Shown here: positions 45,101-58,694 of the stretch, in pieces | Layout: every line of letters starts with the position of its first letter | Position numbering within the stretch: the stretch's first letter is position 1 | Source: Pseudomonas putida | GTDB taxonomy: Bacteria; Pseudomonadota; Gammaproteobacteria; Pseudomonadales; Pseudomonadaceae | Length of the DNA: 64,000 nucleotides | Assembly: GCF_025905425.1 (NCBI RefSeq) | Contig: NZ_CP109603.1 | Coordinates: 3,364,501 to 3,428,500, forward strand | Direction of reading: 5' to 3' | Made by a program: the position numbers and the translations under genes | The notes under the pieces: model-generated | Seen by the model: the letters and a program-made list of their open reading frames with translations, nothing else | Database searches by the model: none | Told to the model about the DNA's origin: nothing

Positions 45101-45553
45101 CTGGGTGGCGGCCCGGAGATCAACCTGCGCCTGCCGGCCCTGATCCCCGAGGACTACCTGCCCGATGTGCATGCACGCCTGATCCTCTACAAACGCATTG
45201 CCTCGGCCGCCGACGAAGAAGGCCTCAAGGACCTGCAGGTAGAGATGATCGACCGCTTCGGCCTGTTGCCGGAGCCGACCAAGAACCTGATGCGCCTGAC
45301 CTCGCTCAAGTTGCAGGCGGAAAAGCTCGGCATCAAGAAAGTCGATGCCGGCCCCAATGGCGGCAAGCTCGAGTTCGAGGGCGAAACCCCGGTCGATCCG
45401 CTGACCTTGATCAAGCTGATCCAGGGCCAACCCAAACGCTACAAGTTCGAAGGCGCCACCCAGTTCCGTTTCCTGGTACCGATGGAACGCCCCGACGAAC
45501 GTTTCAATACCCTTGAGGCGCTGTTCGAGCGCCTGACCCCACAGTCTGCCTAA
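42104..45553 (+). CDS. mfd: Transcription-repair coupling factor Mfd
   Basis: 1149 residues, full length. UvrB-like N-terminal part, the RNA-polymerase interacting domain (VHIDHGVGRYLGLATLEIDG), Walker A GDVGFGKTEVAMRAAF, DEEHRFGV box, ATPIPRTLNMA, TIIETGIDVP and QLRGRVGRS helicase motifs, and a C-terminal UvrA-masking domain. It removes RNA polymerase stalled at lesions and recruits UvrA. GTG 42104 has TTGGAG upstream; another GTG lies four codons earlier. Confidence 0.95.
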   Translation: MSVLRLPQLSATAGKQTWGNLPGAALSLAIAEAASSAGRFTLLLTADSQAADRLEQELRFFAPDLPVLPFPDWETLPYDLFSPHQDIISQRIASLYRLPELSHGILVVPITTALHRLAPTRFLLGSSLVLDIGQTIDVEQMRTRLEASGYRCVDTVYEHGEFAVRGALIDLYPMGSKLPYRIDLFDDEIETLRTFDPETQRSIDKVDSVRLLPAREFPMQKEEVTRFKARFRERFDVDFRRSAIFQDLASGIIPAGIEYYLPLFFEETSTLFDYLPSDTQVFSLPGVEQAAEHFWNDVRGRYEDRRGDLSRPLLPPAELFLPVEDCFAQLKQWPRVVVSAEDLDPGAGRERFPARPLPELAIEAKANQPLAALASFLDQFPGRVLFTAESAGRREVLLELLERLKLRPHTVEGWTDFITGSERLAITIAPLDEGLVLDDPAIALIAESPLFGQRVMQRRRRDKRGEAANDAVIKNLTELREGAPVVHIDHGVGRYLGLATLEIDGQAAEFLTLEYAEGAKLYVPVANLHLIARYTGSDDALAPLHRLGSEAWQKAKRKAAEQVRDVAAELLDIYARRAARKGYAFADPAADYATFSAGFPFEETPDQQNAIEAVRADMLAAKPMDRLVCGDVGFGKTEVAMRAAFIAVHSGRQVAVLVPTTLLAQQHYNSFRDRFADWPVTVEVMSRFKSAKEVASAAADLAEGKIDILIGTHKLLQDDVRFKDLGLVVIDEEHRFGVRQKEQLKALRSEVDILTLTATPIPRTLNMAVAGMRDLSIIATPPARRLSVRTFVMEHNNSTVKEALLRELLRGGQVYYLHNDVKTIEKCAADLAELVPEARIGIGHGQMRERELEQVMSDFYHKRFNVLIASTIIETGIDVPSANTIVIERADKFGLAQLHQLRGRVGRSHHQAYAYLLTPARQKVSSDAEKRLEAIANTQDLGAGFVLATNDLEIRGAGELLGEGQSGQIQAVGFTLYMEMLERAVKAIRKGAQPNLEQPLGGGPEINLRLPALIPEDYLPDVHARLILYKRIASAADEEGLKDLQVEMIDRFGLLPEPTKNLMRLTSLKLQAEKLGIKKVDAGPNGGKLEFEGETPVDPLTLIKLIQGQPKRYKFEGATQFRFLVPMERPDERFNTLEALFERLTPQSA

Positions 45554-45562
45554 GGAAGATCC

Positions 45563-46135
45563 ATGCGTGCCATCCGTTGCCTGACCCTGCTGCTGGCGCT
45601 GTTCGCGCCAGCCGCCTTCGCCGAAGGCCTGTATCAGGTAGAAATGCTCCTGGTGCGGCAAAACAGCGTCCCCGCCTTCACCAGCCCGTTCGCGCCCGAA
45701 GACTGGAGCGCCGGCGCCCCGCGCCTGGACAAGGGCGCCGAGCGCCCGCTGGGGCTGGACGATGAAACCACCCGCCTGCAGGCCACCGCCGACTACACCG
45801 TGCTGATGCACAAGGCCTGGCAGCAGCAGGTCGGCAGCGAGCCCAGCCGCATCGCCCTGGGCGAGGGTGAAGAGCAGTTCGGCCACTTCCCCATCGAAGG
45901 CAACCTGAGCATCGCCGAAGGCCGCTTCATCGCCGTGGAAGCCAACTTCTGGGTCAACCAGCTCGATGGCAACGGCAGTGTGCTGCGCAGCGAGCAGTTC
46001 AAGCAGAGCAACAGCAACGTCAAGGGCGGCCAGTTGACCTTCCTCGACGGCGGGCACCTGGCGGTGCTGCTGAAGGTGACACCGGCAGGGATGCGCAAAC
46101 TGCCGCAGATGGACCCGGAGATGATGGAGCAGTGA
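45563..46135 (+). CDS. CsiV-family periplasmic protein
   Basis: 190 residues with a signal peptide (LTLLLALFAPAAFA). The mature part GLYQVEMLLVRQN, then EDW and GGQLTFLDGGHLAVLLKV, matches CsiV (peptidoglycan-binding protein of Vibrio) and its pseudomonad homologues that follow mfd. Role in Pseudomonas unclear. Nine bases after mfd and one base before the next gene, so part of an mfd operon. Confidence 0.75.
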   Translation: MRAIRCLTLLLALFAPAAFAEGLYQVEMLLVRQNSVPAFTSPFAPEDWSAGAPRLDKGAERPLGLDDETTRLQATADYTVLMHKAWQQQVGSEPSRIALGEGEEQFGHFPIEGNLSIAEGRFIAVEANFWVNQLDGNGSVLRSEQFKQSNSNVKGGQLTFLDGGHLAVLLKVTPAGMRKLPQMDPEMMEQ

Positions 46136-46136
46136 T

Positions 46137-49484
<3,348 letters not shown>

Positions 49485-49798
49485 CAGTCAGTACCGGCCT
49501 CTTCGCGGGGCAAGCCCGCTCCCACAAAAAATGTACAGCCCTCAAGAGCGGTGCAGTCCTGTGGGAGGAGAAGGCCCGCGCTGGCGGCAAGTCTGCTCGA
49601 TGGCGGGCAGGCGGGGCAGTGGCGGCTGGGGGATGATGAGATCGAGGCACTGTTTGCCCCCTTGCCCGGGAAGCGCGGCCGCTAGCAGTCAGTACCGGCC
49701 TCTTCGCGGGGCAAGCCCGCTCCCACAAAAAATGTACAGCCCTCAAGAGCAGTGCAGTCCTGTGGGAGCGGGCTTGCCCCGCGAAGAGGCCAGATCAG

Positions 49799-50809
49799 TC
49801 AATCGACCAGCTGAGCCTCGCGCAACGCCCCCAGCGCCTCCAGCCAACGCGGCTGCTGACGATAATCGGTACGCGCAAAGCCCTGCCCTCGCATCCGCGC
49901 AATGCGCGGTGAAGGCTTGACCTTCAGCCGCTGCGCCGCACTCAGCGCCAGTTCCGCCGCCGCCCGGTCATTGCACACCAGGCCCATGTCGCAACCAGCA
50001 CTCAAGGCCGCCTCGATCCGGTTGGCCGCATCCCCGACCACGTGCGCACCGGCCATGGACAGGTCGTCACTGAAGATCACCCCGTCAAAGCCCAGCTCAC
50101 CCCGCAGGATGTCCTGCAGCCAACGCCGCGAGAAACCGGCCGGCTGGTTGTCGACCTGCGGATAGATCACATGGGCCGGCATGACGGCTGCCAACTGCCC
50201 GCTGAGCCGGGTGAACGGCACCAGGTCCGCCTGACGCAACTGCTCAAGGCTGCGCTCGTCTGTGGGGATGGCCACGTGCGAGTCGGCCTCAGCCCAACCA
50301 TGCCCCGGGAAGTGCTTGCCGCAGGCCGCCATACCCGCAGCGTTCATGCCACGGATGAAGGCCGCCGCAAGCTGGGTGGCACGCTGCGGGTCACCTTCAA
50401 AGGCGCGGCTGCCGACCACCGCGCTACGCTGGTGATCCAGGTCGAGCACCGGCGCAAAGCTCAGGTCCAGGCCTACCGCCAACACCTCGGTGGCCATCAA
50501 CCAACCACAGTGCTCCGCCAGAGACTCGGCGTTGTCATTGTCGGCCAGCGCACGCATGGCCGGCAGGCGCACGAACCCTTGGCGCAGCCGCTGAACCCGG
50601 CCACCTTCCTGATCGACCGCCAGGATCAAGTCAGGGCGAATCGCACGAATGGATGCACACAGTTCGCGCACCTGGCGCGGGCTGTCGATATTGCGGGCAA
50701 AGATGATCAGGCCGGCTACTTCTGGTTGGCGCAGCAGGTGACGGTCTTCGGCGGTCAGCCATTTACCGGCGATGTCCACCATCAGGGAGCCTTGCAGGCT
50801 GACGGTCAT
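49799..50809 (-). CDS. nagZ: Beta-N-acetylglucosaminidase NagZ
   Basis: 336 residues, glycoside hydrolase family 3, single-domain. Substrate motif AGLIIFARNIDSPRQV, VDQEGGRVQRL, catalytic KHFPGHG with the His loop and IFSDDLSMAG with the nucleophile Asp. It removes GlcNAc from GlcNAc-anhydromuropeptides in cell-wall recycling and thereby feeds AmpR-ampC induction. Follows the L,D-transpeptidase gene by ten bases. Confidence 0.95.
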   Translation of the reverse strand: MTVSLQGSLMVDIAGKWLTAEDRHLLRQPEVAGLIIFARNIDSPRQVRELCASIRAIRPDLILAVDQEGGRVQRLRQGFVRLPAMRALADNDNAESLAEHCGWLMATEVLAVGLDLSFAPVLDLDHQRSAVVGSRAFEGDPQRATQLAAAFIRGMNAAGMAACGKHFPGHGWAEADSHVAIPTDERSLEQLRQADLVPFTRLSGQLAAVMPAHVIYPQVDNQPAGFSRRWLQDILRGELGFDGVIFSDDLSMAGAHVVGDAANRIEAALSAGCDMGLVCNDRAAAELALSAAQRLKVKPSPRIARMRGQGFARTDYRQQPRWLEALGALREAQLVD

Positions 50810-50819
50810 GGGAAATCCT

Positions 50820-51344
50820 TCATAGAAGACTTAAAGAAGCCCACTGGGGGCAAGCGGCCTGTTCGATACGCACCCGGCAATGGGCCGGCACCCGGTCGAA
50901 CAGGTCAAGTAGATCGGTACTGTGCAGGCGTATGCAGCCATGGGACAGCGGCACGCCTAAAGGTTCGCTCAGAGGGGTGCCATGCAGGTAGATATAGCGA
51001 CGGAACGTGTCAACGGCGCCCAAGCGGTTGACGCCCGGCTCGCAGCCGCTGAGCCAAAGGATACGGGTGAGGATCCAGTCACGCCCAGGGAACTGCGCAT
51101 GCAGCTCGGGCGACCACACCTCACCGGTCCAGCGCCGCCCACGCAACACAGCGTTCAGCGGCAGGCCCGCGCCAATTTTCGCCCGCACCTGATGCAGACC
51201 TCGCGGGGTGCAGCCCGAGCCGTTGCGTTCGCCAGCCCCGTTGCGCGCCGTGGAGACAGCCAGGCGCAGGCACAACCGGCCCTGGGAGAACCCATAGAGG
51301 CATTGGTCGGCAAGGGAGATGTGCAAAAGATCGAGATCGGGCAT
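50820..51344 (-). CDS. YkuD-type L,D-transpeptidase
   Basis: 174 residues, a bare YkuD domain: DLLHISLADQCLYGF at the start and the active site HGTPLSEPLGVPLSHGCIRL (His and Cys). No signal peptide is obvious, so export by another route or a cytoplasmic role must be considered. It forms or exchanges 3-3 cross-links or attaches D-amino acids in peptidoglycan. Co-directional with nagZ, ten bases apart, a cell-wall pair. Confidence 0.85.
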   Translation of the reverse strand: MPDLDLLHISLADQCLYGFSQGRLCLRLAVSTARNGAGERNGSGCTPRGLHQVRAKIGAGLPLNAVLRGRRWTGEVWSPELHAQFPGRDWILTRILWLSGCEPGVNRLGAVDTFRRYIYLHGTPLSEPLGVPLSHGCIRLHSTDLLDLFDRVPAHCRVRIEQAACPQWASLSLL

Positions 51345-51384
51345 GGGCGCTAGCTTAGCCGAAGCGCCCTGCCCCGCCCAGCCT

Positions 51385-52098
51385 TCAGGCCTTGGCGGTG
51401 GTTGCGCTGCTGCTGGCCTTGCTGCGTGGGCGCAGTTGGGCCGCCGCCATCGCTTCGTCGGTGACCCCGCTGTCGGCGCGCATGCCTGCAGCCAGGAACG
51501 GCACCATCAGGCGCATGACCTGCTCAATCGAGGTATTGATGCCGAAATCGGTCTCGGCGATAGCGCGCAAGGCCTTGATCCCGGACATGCTGAACGCCGC
51601 GGCGCCGAGCATGAAATGCACGCGCCAGAACAGCTCCAGTGGCGGAACCCGTGGCGCAGCCTCGTTGACCAGCAGCATGTAGCGGCGGAACACCTTGCCG
51701 TACATGTCTTCCAGGTAACGACGCAGGTGCCCCTGGCTCTGGCTGAAGGCCAGCCCCAAGAGGCGCATGAAGATGGACAGGTCGTTGTTGCTGCGCGGCT
51801 GCACGGCCAGCGCCTGCTCGACGAGCATTTCGAGCAGTTCTTCGAGGCTGGGCTTTTGCTCCGGGCGCGCCTGACGGCGCTCCAGCTCACGCTCCAGGCT
51901 GGCACAGAACGGCCCGAGGAAACGCGAGAATACCGCCTGGATAAGGGCCTTTTTGGAACCGAAGTGGTAGTTGACCGCTGCCAGGTTCACCCCGGCCTTG
52001 CTGGTAATCAGCCGCAACGACGTTTCTGCGAACCCTCTTTCTGCGAACAACTGCTCGGCAGCATCGAGAATGCGTTCAACGGTTTCGGATTGGGCCAT
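51385..52098 (-). CDS. psrA: TetR-family regulator PsrA
   Basis: 237 residues. N-terminal TetR helix-turn-helix (RILDAAEQLFAERGFAETSLRLITSKAGVNLAAVNYHFGSKKALI) and a C-terminal ligand-binding domain. PsrA senses long-chain fatty acids, represses beta-oxidation genes and its own gene and promotes rpoS expression in pseudomonads. Start ATG 52098. A perfect PsrA palindrome lies 27 bp upstream. Position next to lexA is conserved. Confidence 0.93.
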   Translation of the reverse strand: MAQSETVERILDAAEQLFAERGFAETSLRLITSKAGVNLAAVNYHFGSKKALIQAVFSRFLGPFCASLERELERRQARPEQKPSLEELLEMLVEQALAVQPRSNNDLSIFMRLLGLAFSQSQGHLRRYLEDMYGKVFRRYMLLVNEAAPRVPPLELFWRVHFMLGAAAFSMSGIKALRAIAETDFGINTSIEQVMRLMVPFLAAGMRADSGVTDEAMAAAQLRPRSKASSSATTAKA

Positions 52099-52124
52099 GA
52101 TTATTCCGCCAGACAAACAGGTGT

Positions 52125-52142
52125 TTGAAACATACGTTTCAA
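52125..52142. promoter_or_regulatory. PsrA operator (autoregulation)
   Basis: TTGAAAC-ATAC-GTTTCAA is a perfect 7-bp-arm palindrome fitting the PsrA motif GAAAC-N4-GTTTC, located 27-44 bp upstream of the psrA ATG. Confidence 0.85.
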
Positions 52143-52259
52143 GCCTGCTTCTGTCAAGGCTCGGTGACTGGGCGGTCGCCATTTAAAAACGCCCACGAGC
52201 AAGCTGCAAGCGCCATTCTGGTTGTTTCTTCGTGCAGGGTGCTTGCAGCCTATCCAGTA

Positions 52260-52275
52260 CTGTATATAATTCCAG
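52260..52275 (+). promoter_or_regulatory. LexA SOS box 1
   Basis: CTGTATATAATTCCAG, matching CTG-N10-CAG, in front of lexA. Spaced 19 bp from box 2. Confidence 0.85.
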
Positions 52276-52278
52276 TCA

Positions 52279-52294
52279 CTGTATAAAAAGACAG
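52279..52294 (+). promoter_or_regulatory. LexA SOS box 2
   Basis: CTGTATAAAAAGACAG, a second CTG-N10-CAG box 11 bp upstream of the lexA ATG; the pair allows tight autoregulation. Confidence 0.88.
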
Positions 52295-52304
52295 AGCGCT
52301 CACC

Positions 52305-52913
52305 ATGTTGAAACTGACGCCACGCCAAGCTGAAATTCTCGCGTTCATCAAACGTTGCCTTGAAGACAACGGCTTTCCACCGACACGCGCTGAAATCGCT
52401 CAGGAGCTGGGCTTCAAATCGCCCAACGCCGCCGAAGAGCACCTGAAGGCCCTTGCTCGCAAAGGCGCCATCGAGATGACCCCGGGCGCATCCCGCGGCA
52501 TCCGTATCCCGGGGTTCGAGGCCAAGGCCGAAGAAAGCGGCCTGCCGATCATCGGCCGGGTCGCGGCCGGTGCGCCAATTCTCGCCGAGCAGCACATCGA
52601 GCAATCCTGCAACATCAACCCTGCCTTCTTCCACCCTCGCGCCGATTATTTGCTACGCGTGCACGGCATGAGCATGAAGGATGTCGGCATCTTCGACGGT
52701 GACCTGCTGGCGGTGCACACCTGCCGCGAGGCCCGTAATGGCCAGATCGTCGTCGCCCGCATCGGTGACGAAGTGACCGTCAAGCGCTTCAAGCGCGAAG
52801 GTACCAAGGTCTGGCTGGTTGCCGAAAACCCCGAATTCGCCCCCATCGAAATCAACCTGAAAGAACAGGAGTTGGTGATCGAGGGCTTGAGCGTCGGCGT
52901 CATTCGCCGCTGA
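52305..52913 (+). CDS. lexA: SOS repressor LexA
   Basis: 202 residues. DNA-binding [29 protein letters not shown] and [18 protein letters not shown]; self-cleavage site Ala-Gly in GRVAAGAPI; catalytic Ser in [11 protein letters not shown] and Lys in DEVTVKRF. Represses itself, sulA and the SOS regulon until RecA filaments trigger cleavage. Followed 13 bp later by sulA. Confidence 0.97.
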   Translation: MLKLTPRQAEILAFIKRCLEDNGFPPTRAEIAQELGFKSPNAAEEHLKALARKGAIEMTPGASRGIRIPGFEAKAEESGLPIIGRVAAGAPILAEQHIEQSCNINPAFFHPRADYLLRVHGMSMKDVGIFDGDLLAVHTCREARNGQIVVARIGDEVTVKRFKREGTKVWLVAENPEFAPIEINLKEQELVIEGLSVGVIRR

Positions 52914-52926
52914 TCCAGGAGGCGCC

Positions 52927-53403
52927 ATGCAGCAGTTCATTCACGCACCCGAGCAAGCCCAGTTGCCATTGTTCGAAGCATTCCTTGCCCAGCCCATTCT
53001 GCCGGGCCTGAAAGCCAGCGAGCAGGAACGCAAGAGCAGCCAGCCCGAGCTGTTCAGCGAGCTGTCGCTGCGCGGCGCTGCCGGGCAGTGCCAGAGCCTG
53101 TTGGCGCCGGTGCTGCGCGAACTGAGCGAAGAGGACGATGCCCGCTGGTTGACCCTGATCGCCCCACCCACGAGCCTGACCCAGGCCTGGCTGCGAGATG
53201 CCGGCCTCAACCGCGAGCGCATCCTGCTGCTGCACCCTCGTGGCAACCAAAGCCCACTGCAACTGACCTGCGAAGCGCTGCGCCTGGGCCGCAGCCACAC
53301 CGTGGTCAGCTGGCTTGGCAGCGTCAATGCCAGCGCGCGTCAACTGCTGCTGCGCTCTGCCAGTGCCGGAAACGCACAAAGCCTGAACATCCGCCTCGGC
53401 TGA
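52927..53403 (+). CDS. sulA: Cell division inhibitor SulA
   Basis: 158 residues. The SulA core is present (LLAPVLRELSEEDDARWLTLIAPP, LRDAGLNRERILLLHPR, ALRLGRSHTVVSWLG). It binds FtsZ and stops division during the SOS response. Co-transcribed with lexA and therefore controlled by the same two SOS boxes. The terminator stem overlaps its last codons. Confidence 0.93.
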   Translation: MQQFIHAPEQAQLPLFEAFLAQPILPGLKASEQERKSSQPELFSELSLRGAAGQCQSLLAPVLRELSEEDDARWLTLIAPPTSLTQAWLRDAGLNRERILLLHPRGNQSPLQLTCEALRLGRSHTVVSWLGSVNASARQLLLRSASAGNAQSLNIRLG

Positions 53404-53416
53404 TGTTCAGGCTTTG
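53380..53416 (+). terminator. Terminator of lexA-sulA
   Basis: AGCCTGAACATC and GATGTTCAGGCT form a perfect 12-bp stem spanning the sulA stop codon, followed by a short TT. Confidence 0.7.
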
Positions 53417-53453
53417 CCTGTCATTCAGAAACCGCTGATGCCATGCACCGGGG

Positions 53454-53687
53454 TCAATGCAGAACGCGAGGGCCTTCGTCGCGTTCGAGCTCGCCATCCA
53501 TCAGCCGGCCCGCCATCTGCACACCGACACTGAGCATGGCCTTGGCCACTTCCACATGCTGACCCTGCAGGAACGCCTTGGCGTCTTCCGAGAAATCCAG
53601 GGTTACCAGAGAGCCCTCATCCTCCGCACGACGCAGTTCGATCCGGCCATCAGGCAACTCGACAATTTCCAGAAAAGACGTAGACAT
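53454..53687 (-). CDS. Conserved hypothetical protein (PA3009-like)
   Basis: 77 residues: FLEIVELPDGRIELRRAEDEG, LVTLDFSEDAKAFLQ, and VEVAKAMLSVGVQMAGRLMDGELE. Small, acidic, soluble, no known domain; found at this place in pseudomonads (from memory). ATG 53687. Function unknown. Confidence 0.75.
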   Translation of the reverse strand: MSTSFLEIVELPDGRIELRRAEDEGSLVTLDFSEDAKAFLQGQHVEVAKAMLSVGVQMAGRLMDGELERDEGPRVLH

Positions 53688-53737
53688 AAAAGGCTGTTCT
53701 CCACGAAAGGCCAGCATTGTATCAGCCGCGGCGGCTA

Positions 53738-54253
53738 TCAGCACTCACTCAACGCGTCACGGAAACGTCTCACCAAGCTTTTAAGGTTGCTCCGCCAGCT
53801 TTCCAGCGTTTCTCGCGACAGTGCTGGCTGCTCGGGTTCATCGAGATTGACGGCCTGAATCAGCGGCTGAGTGACATCGGTTTTAGGCGTTTTCTTCGCG
53901 ACCGGTGGTCGGAACAAATCGGCATAAGCACTGAGCAGTTGCGCCAGCCAGGTTTCGCGTTGACGGGCCAATTCCAACAGTTCGGCCACCTCGGGGATGG
54001 CGATGCCATTCAGCGCATCGTCGGCAAGCAGTTGCTCGACACTTGGCCCTGCCGACAGGCGATAGAAGCCACCGATCTCATGGCACAGGCCCAGAAGCGC
54101 GCCGTACAGGTGGAACAGTGCCGATTCGCGCTCAGCCTGGACCAAGCCTTGGGCGTTCATGGCCTGACCCTGTTCGGCTTTGGCCATGGACTCGAGCGCG
54201 AGGCCGGCGAAGAACAATTTCTGGTTGGTGCGGGTGTAGAGTTCCTGGGCCAT
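53738..54253 (-). CDS. DUF6586-like conserved protein (PA3010-like)
   Basis: 171 residues, all-helical: QELYTRTNQKLFFAGLALESM, ESALFHLYGALLGLCHEIGGFY, and a C-terminal helix SRETLESWRSNLKSLVRRFRDAL that follows a proline-rich linker (about 118-137). Cytoplasmic, function unknown. Together with the 77-residue protein (50 bp downstream) it forms a small operon between topA and sulA. Confidence 0.7.
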   Translation of the reverse strand: MAQELYTRTNQKLFFAGLALESMAKAEQGQAMNAQGLVQAERESALFHLYGALLGLCHEIGGFYRLSAGPSVEQLLADDALNGIAIPEVAELLELARQRETWLAQLLSAYADLFRPPVAKKTPKTDVTQPLIQAVNLDEPEQPALSRETLESWRSNLKSLVRRFRDALSEC

Positions 54254-54336
54254 CTCGAGTGACCTCCCTGAAGGCTGGTAAGCGATTAGGATCAGTTTCA
54301 GGGATGGTCTGGCTGGCCGCAAGCTGAATGTCGCTT

Positions 54337-54447
54337 AAACAACTGGGGCCGCTTCGCACCCCTTCGCGGGCAAGCCCGCCCCCACAGGAACTGTGTTGAG
54401 CCTGTGGGAGCGGGCTTGCCCGCGAAGGGGCGCGAAGCGGCCCCAGT
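54337..54447. repeat. REP pair with long palindromic ends
   Basis: Inverted REP copies with extended arms (GGGGCCGCTTCGC... and ...GCGAAGCGGCCCC), about 45 bp per arm; it separates topA from the DUF6586-like gene and may end topA transcripts. Confidence 0.85.
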
Positions 54448-54457
54448 TCAGCGCCTA

Positions 54458-57067
54458 TCAGCGCTTGTCTTCAACCTTCCACGCGTTACCGTCGTAGAAC
54501 GCCTTCCACCCCGTCGGCTTGCCATCGACCTCGGACTGCACATACTGCTCCTTGGTCTTGCGGCTGTAGCGAATCACCGTCGGGCGGCCTTCCGGGTCCT
54601 TCTGCGGTGCATCGCAGAGGAAGTGGTACTTCGGATCGATCTCATGCTTGTGCGGGACGATTTCCATCACCAGCGGTGCACGTGTCTCGCGGTTTTTCGG
54701 GAACTGGCTGGCCGCCAGGAACAACCCCGAAGCACCATCACGCAGCACGTAGGTGTCATCGACTTTCTCGCACTTGAGTTCCGGCATGTCCACCTTATCC
54801 ATCTTCGGTGGCGCCGCCTCACCGCTCTTGAGCAGCTTGCGGGTGTTCTTGCACGCAGGGTTGGTGCAACCGAAGAACTTGCCAAAGCGGCCGGTCTTCA
54901 ATTGCATCTCGCTGCCACACTTGTCGCACTCCAGGCTCGGCCCTTCGTAGCCCTTGATGCGGTAGCTGCCTTCTTCGATCTCGTAGCCAACACAATCCGG
55001 GTTGTTACCACAGATGTGCAGCTTGTGCTTCTCGTCCAGCAGGTAAGCGTCCATTGCCGTGGCGCAAATCGGGCAACGGTGCTTGCCCAGCAGCACACGG
55101 GACTCCGACTCACCCTCGTCATCCGCCGCGATCTCGTCACCTGGCACCAGGTTGACGGTTGCCTTGCAACGCTCCTTGGGTGGCAGGCTGTAGCCCGAGC
55201 ACCCCAGGAACACGCCGGTCGAGGCGGTACGGATCATCATCGGGCGACCACATTCCTTGCACGAAATGTTGGTCATGGTCGGCTGGTTGGCACGCATGCC
55301 GTTTTCCGCCGACTCGGCCGTCTGCAGCTTCTTGCTGAAGTCGCCGTAGAACTCGTCGAGCACGTTCTTCCAGTCACGCTCGCCCTGGGCCACGTCGTCG
55401 AGGTTCTCTTCCATGCCGGCCGTGAAGCCGTAGTCCATCAGGTTGGAGAAGCTCTCGGACAAGCGCTCAGTGACGATGTCGCCCATCTTCTCGGAGTAGA
55501 AGCGGCGGTTGTGCAGGGTCACATAGCCACGGTCCTGGATGGTCGAGATGATGGCGGCATAGGTCGACGGGCGGCCGATGCCGCGCTTTTCCATTTCCTT
55601 GACCAGGCTGGCCTCGGTGAAGCGTGCCGGCGGCTTGGTGAAGTGCTGGCTCGGGTCGATCTGGATCAGCTTGAGCGCCTCACCCTGGACCATTTCCGGC
55701 AGCACATCGTCTTCGCCAGGCTTGCTCTGTTGCGGCAACACGCGGGTGTAACCGTCGAACTTGAGGATACGGCCCTTGGCACGCAGCTCGAAGTCGCCAG
55801 CGGCCACCGTGACGCTGGTGGACAGGTACTGCGCCGGCGGCATCTGGCAGGCCAGGAACTGGCGCCAGATCAGCTCGTACAGGCGCTCTGCATCGCGCTC
55901 CATGCCACTGAGCTTGGTCGGATGGGTGTTGACGTCGGAAGGACGAATCGCTTCGTGCGCCTCCTGGGCGCCTTCCTTGCTGCCATACACCAGCGGGTTT
56001 TCCGGCAGGTACTCTTTGCCGAACTCACGCTCGATGTAGCTGCGCGCCATGTCCAGGGCGTCTGCCGAGAGGTTGGTCGAGTCGGTACGCATGTAGGTGA
56101 TGTAGCCCGCTTCGTACAGACGCTGGGCCATCATCATGGTTTTCTTCACCCCGAAGCCCAGGCGATTGCTCGCCGCCTGTTGCAAGGTGGAGGTAATGAA
56201 TGGCGCCGATGGCTTGCTGCTGGTCGGGCGGTCTTCACGCTTGACCACGCTGTAGCTGGAAGCCTTCAGCTTCTCCAGCGCGGCCATGGCCTGTGCTTCG
56301 TTGAGCGGCTTAAAGGCCTCGCCCTTCTCGCGCGCCACTTCGAAACGCACCTTGGCGTTCTTGGCGGTGCCCAGGTCGGCGTGGATCTCCCAGTACTCTT
56401 CGGGGATGAAGGCACGGATCTCGCGCTCGCGCTCGACCACCAGCTTCACCGCGACCGACTGTACCCGGCCTGCGGACAGGCCACGGGCGATCTTGGCCCA
56501 CAACAGCGGCGAAACCATGTAGCCCACCACGCGATCGAGGAAGCGCCGCGCCTGCTGGGCATTGACGCGGTCGATATCCAGCTCGCCCGGTTGCGAGAAG
56601 GCCTCTTGAATGGCCTTCTTGGTAATTTCGTTGAACACCACGCGCTTGTAGCGGGTGTCGTCACCCCCGATGGCTTCGCGCAGGTGCCATGCGATGGCCT
56701 CCCCTTCGCGGTCCAAGTCGGTTGCGAGATAGATGGTGTCAGCATCCTTGGCCAGGCGGCGCAGCTCTTCGATCACCTTTTCCTTGCCAGGCAGGATCTC
56801 GTACTTGGCCTTCCAGCCGTGGTCCGGGTCGACACCCATGCGTGCCACCAGTTGGCGGCGTGCCTTTTCTTTCGGCGAAAGGGCCGGCGCCTCACCCGCT
56901 GCCTTACCACGCTTGGCGGCCGGCTCTTTGCTCGCGCTGGCCGAACCGCTGGTGGGGAGGTCTCGGATATGGCCGATACTCGACTTCACCACGTACTGGT
57001 TGCCCAGGTACTTGTTGATGGTCTTGGCCTTGGCCGGGGATTCCACAATGACCAGCGATTTGCCCAT
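54458..57067 (-). CDS. topA: DNA topoisomerase I
   Basis: 869 residues. TOPRIM domain at the start ([17 protein letters not shown]), strand-passage core with catalytic tyrosine in [14 protein letters not shown], and four-cysteine zinc ribbons at the C-terminus ([37 protein letters not shown]). It relaxes negative supercoils behind RNA polymerase. ATG 57067. Convergent neighbours are separated by the REP pair. Confidence 0.97.
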   Translation of the reverse strand: MGKSLVIVESPAKAKTINKYLGNQYVVKSSIGHIRDLPTSGSASASKEPAAKRGKAAGEAPALSPKEKARRQLVARMGVDPDHGWKAKYEILPGKEKVIEELRRLAKDADTIYLATDLDREGEAIAWHLREAIGGDDTRYKRVVFNEITKKAIQEAFSQPGELDIDRVNAQQARRFLDRVVGYMVSPLLWAKIARGLSAGRVQSVAVKLVVEREREIRAFIPEEYWEIHADLGTAKNAKVRFEVAREKGEAFKPLNEAQAMAALEKLKASSYSVVKREDRPTSSKPSAPFITSTLQQAASNRLGFGVKKTMMMAQRLYEAGYITYMRTDSTNLSADALDMARSYIEREFGKEYLPENPLVYGSKEGAQEAHEAIRPSDVNTHPTKLSGMERDAERLYELIWRQFLACQMPPAQYLSTSVTVAAGDFELRAKGRILKFDGYTRVLPQQSKPGEDDVLPEMVQGEALKLIQIDPSQHFTKPPARFTEASLVKEMEKRGIGRPSTYAAIISTIQDRGYVTLHNRRFYSEKMGDIVTERLSESFSNLMDYGFTAGMEENLDDVAQGERDWKNVLDEFYGDFSKKLQTAESAENGMRANQPTMTNISCKECGRPMMIRTASTGVFLGCSGYSLPPKERCKATVNLVPGDEIAADDEGESESRVLLGKHRCPICATAMDAYLLDEKHKLHICGNNPDCVGYEIEEGSYRIKGYEGPSLECDKCGSEMQLKTGRFGKFFGCTNPACKNTRKLLKSGEAAPPKMDKVDMPELKCEKVDDTYVLRDGASGLFLAASQFPKNRETRAPLVMEIVPHKHEIDPKYHFLCDAPQKDPEGRPTVIRYSRKTKEQYVQSEVDGKPTGWKAFYDGNAWKVEDKR

Positions 57068-57167
57068 GGATCGGAGTATTCCTGAATCTGAAGATAAAAA
57101 ACGCGTCAGGTGCCAGACGCGGCACCGCTATATATAGTGGCAAAAGAGTGAGGTCAAGCGCGGTCGA

Positions 57168-57419
57168 TCACTCGTGCGACTTGCCAAGCAACCCTGGCAG
57201 CCCTTCTTCGGCCTTGACCAAAGCAAAGCGTGGCACCTGCTCGCCGTCAACCTCGACGGACTCCAGGAACATCGAAAGGGGTCGTACCCAGAACCCATAT
57301 TCACCATACAGGCATTGGTAGAAGACCATCCACTCTTCGGTCTCGGAGTGCTGTGCAACACTGAAGACACGGTACTCAGGCCCCTTGTAGTGCCGGTATA
57401 CGCCTGGCTGTATCTGCAT
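57168..57419 (-). CDS. DUF1653-family protein
   Basis: 83 residues: GVYRHYKGPEYRVFSVAQHSETEEWMVFYQCLYGEYGFWVRPLSMFLE, the compact beta-barrel DUF1653 signature. Function unknown. ATG 57419. It lies between topA and the fadBA terminator. Confidence 0.88.
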   Translation of the reverse strand: MQIQPGVYRHYKGPEYRVFSVAQHSETEEWMVFYQCLYGEYGFWVRPLSMFLESVEVDGEQVPRFALVKAEEGLPGLLGKSHE

Positions 57420-57444
57420 GTCGCTCACCCTCTTGAATAAAACT

Positions 57445-57478
57445 TGTAAAAAACAAAAACCGGGGCACAAGGCCCCGG
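57445..57478 (-). terminator. Terminator of fadBA
   Basis: GCCGGGGC and GCCCCGG form the stem; on the minus strand TTTTTGTTTTTT follows directly. Confidence 0.9.
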
Positions 57479-57497
57479 CTGCTGTCCCGCAACGCGA

Positions 57498-58688
<1,191 letters not shown>

Positions 58689-58694
58689 CTACGC

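Noticed and set aside
49495..49798. Repeats with regular look as a CRISPR array
   Set aside because: The repeated units are REP palindromes and a tandem duplication of coding sequence; no uniform spacers or cas genes.
54404..57085. 893-residue open frame on the plus strand
   Set aside because: Antisense of topA with no recognisable domain and no ribosome site; topA is unmistakable on the other strand.
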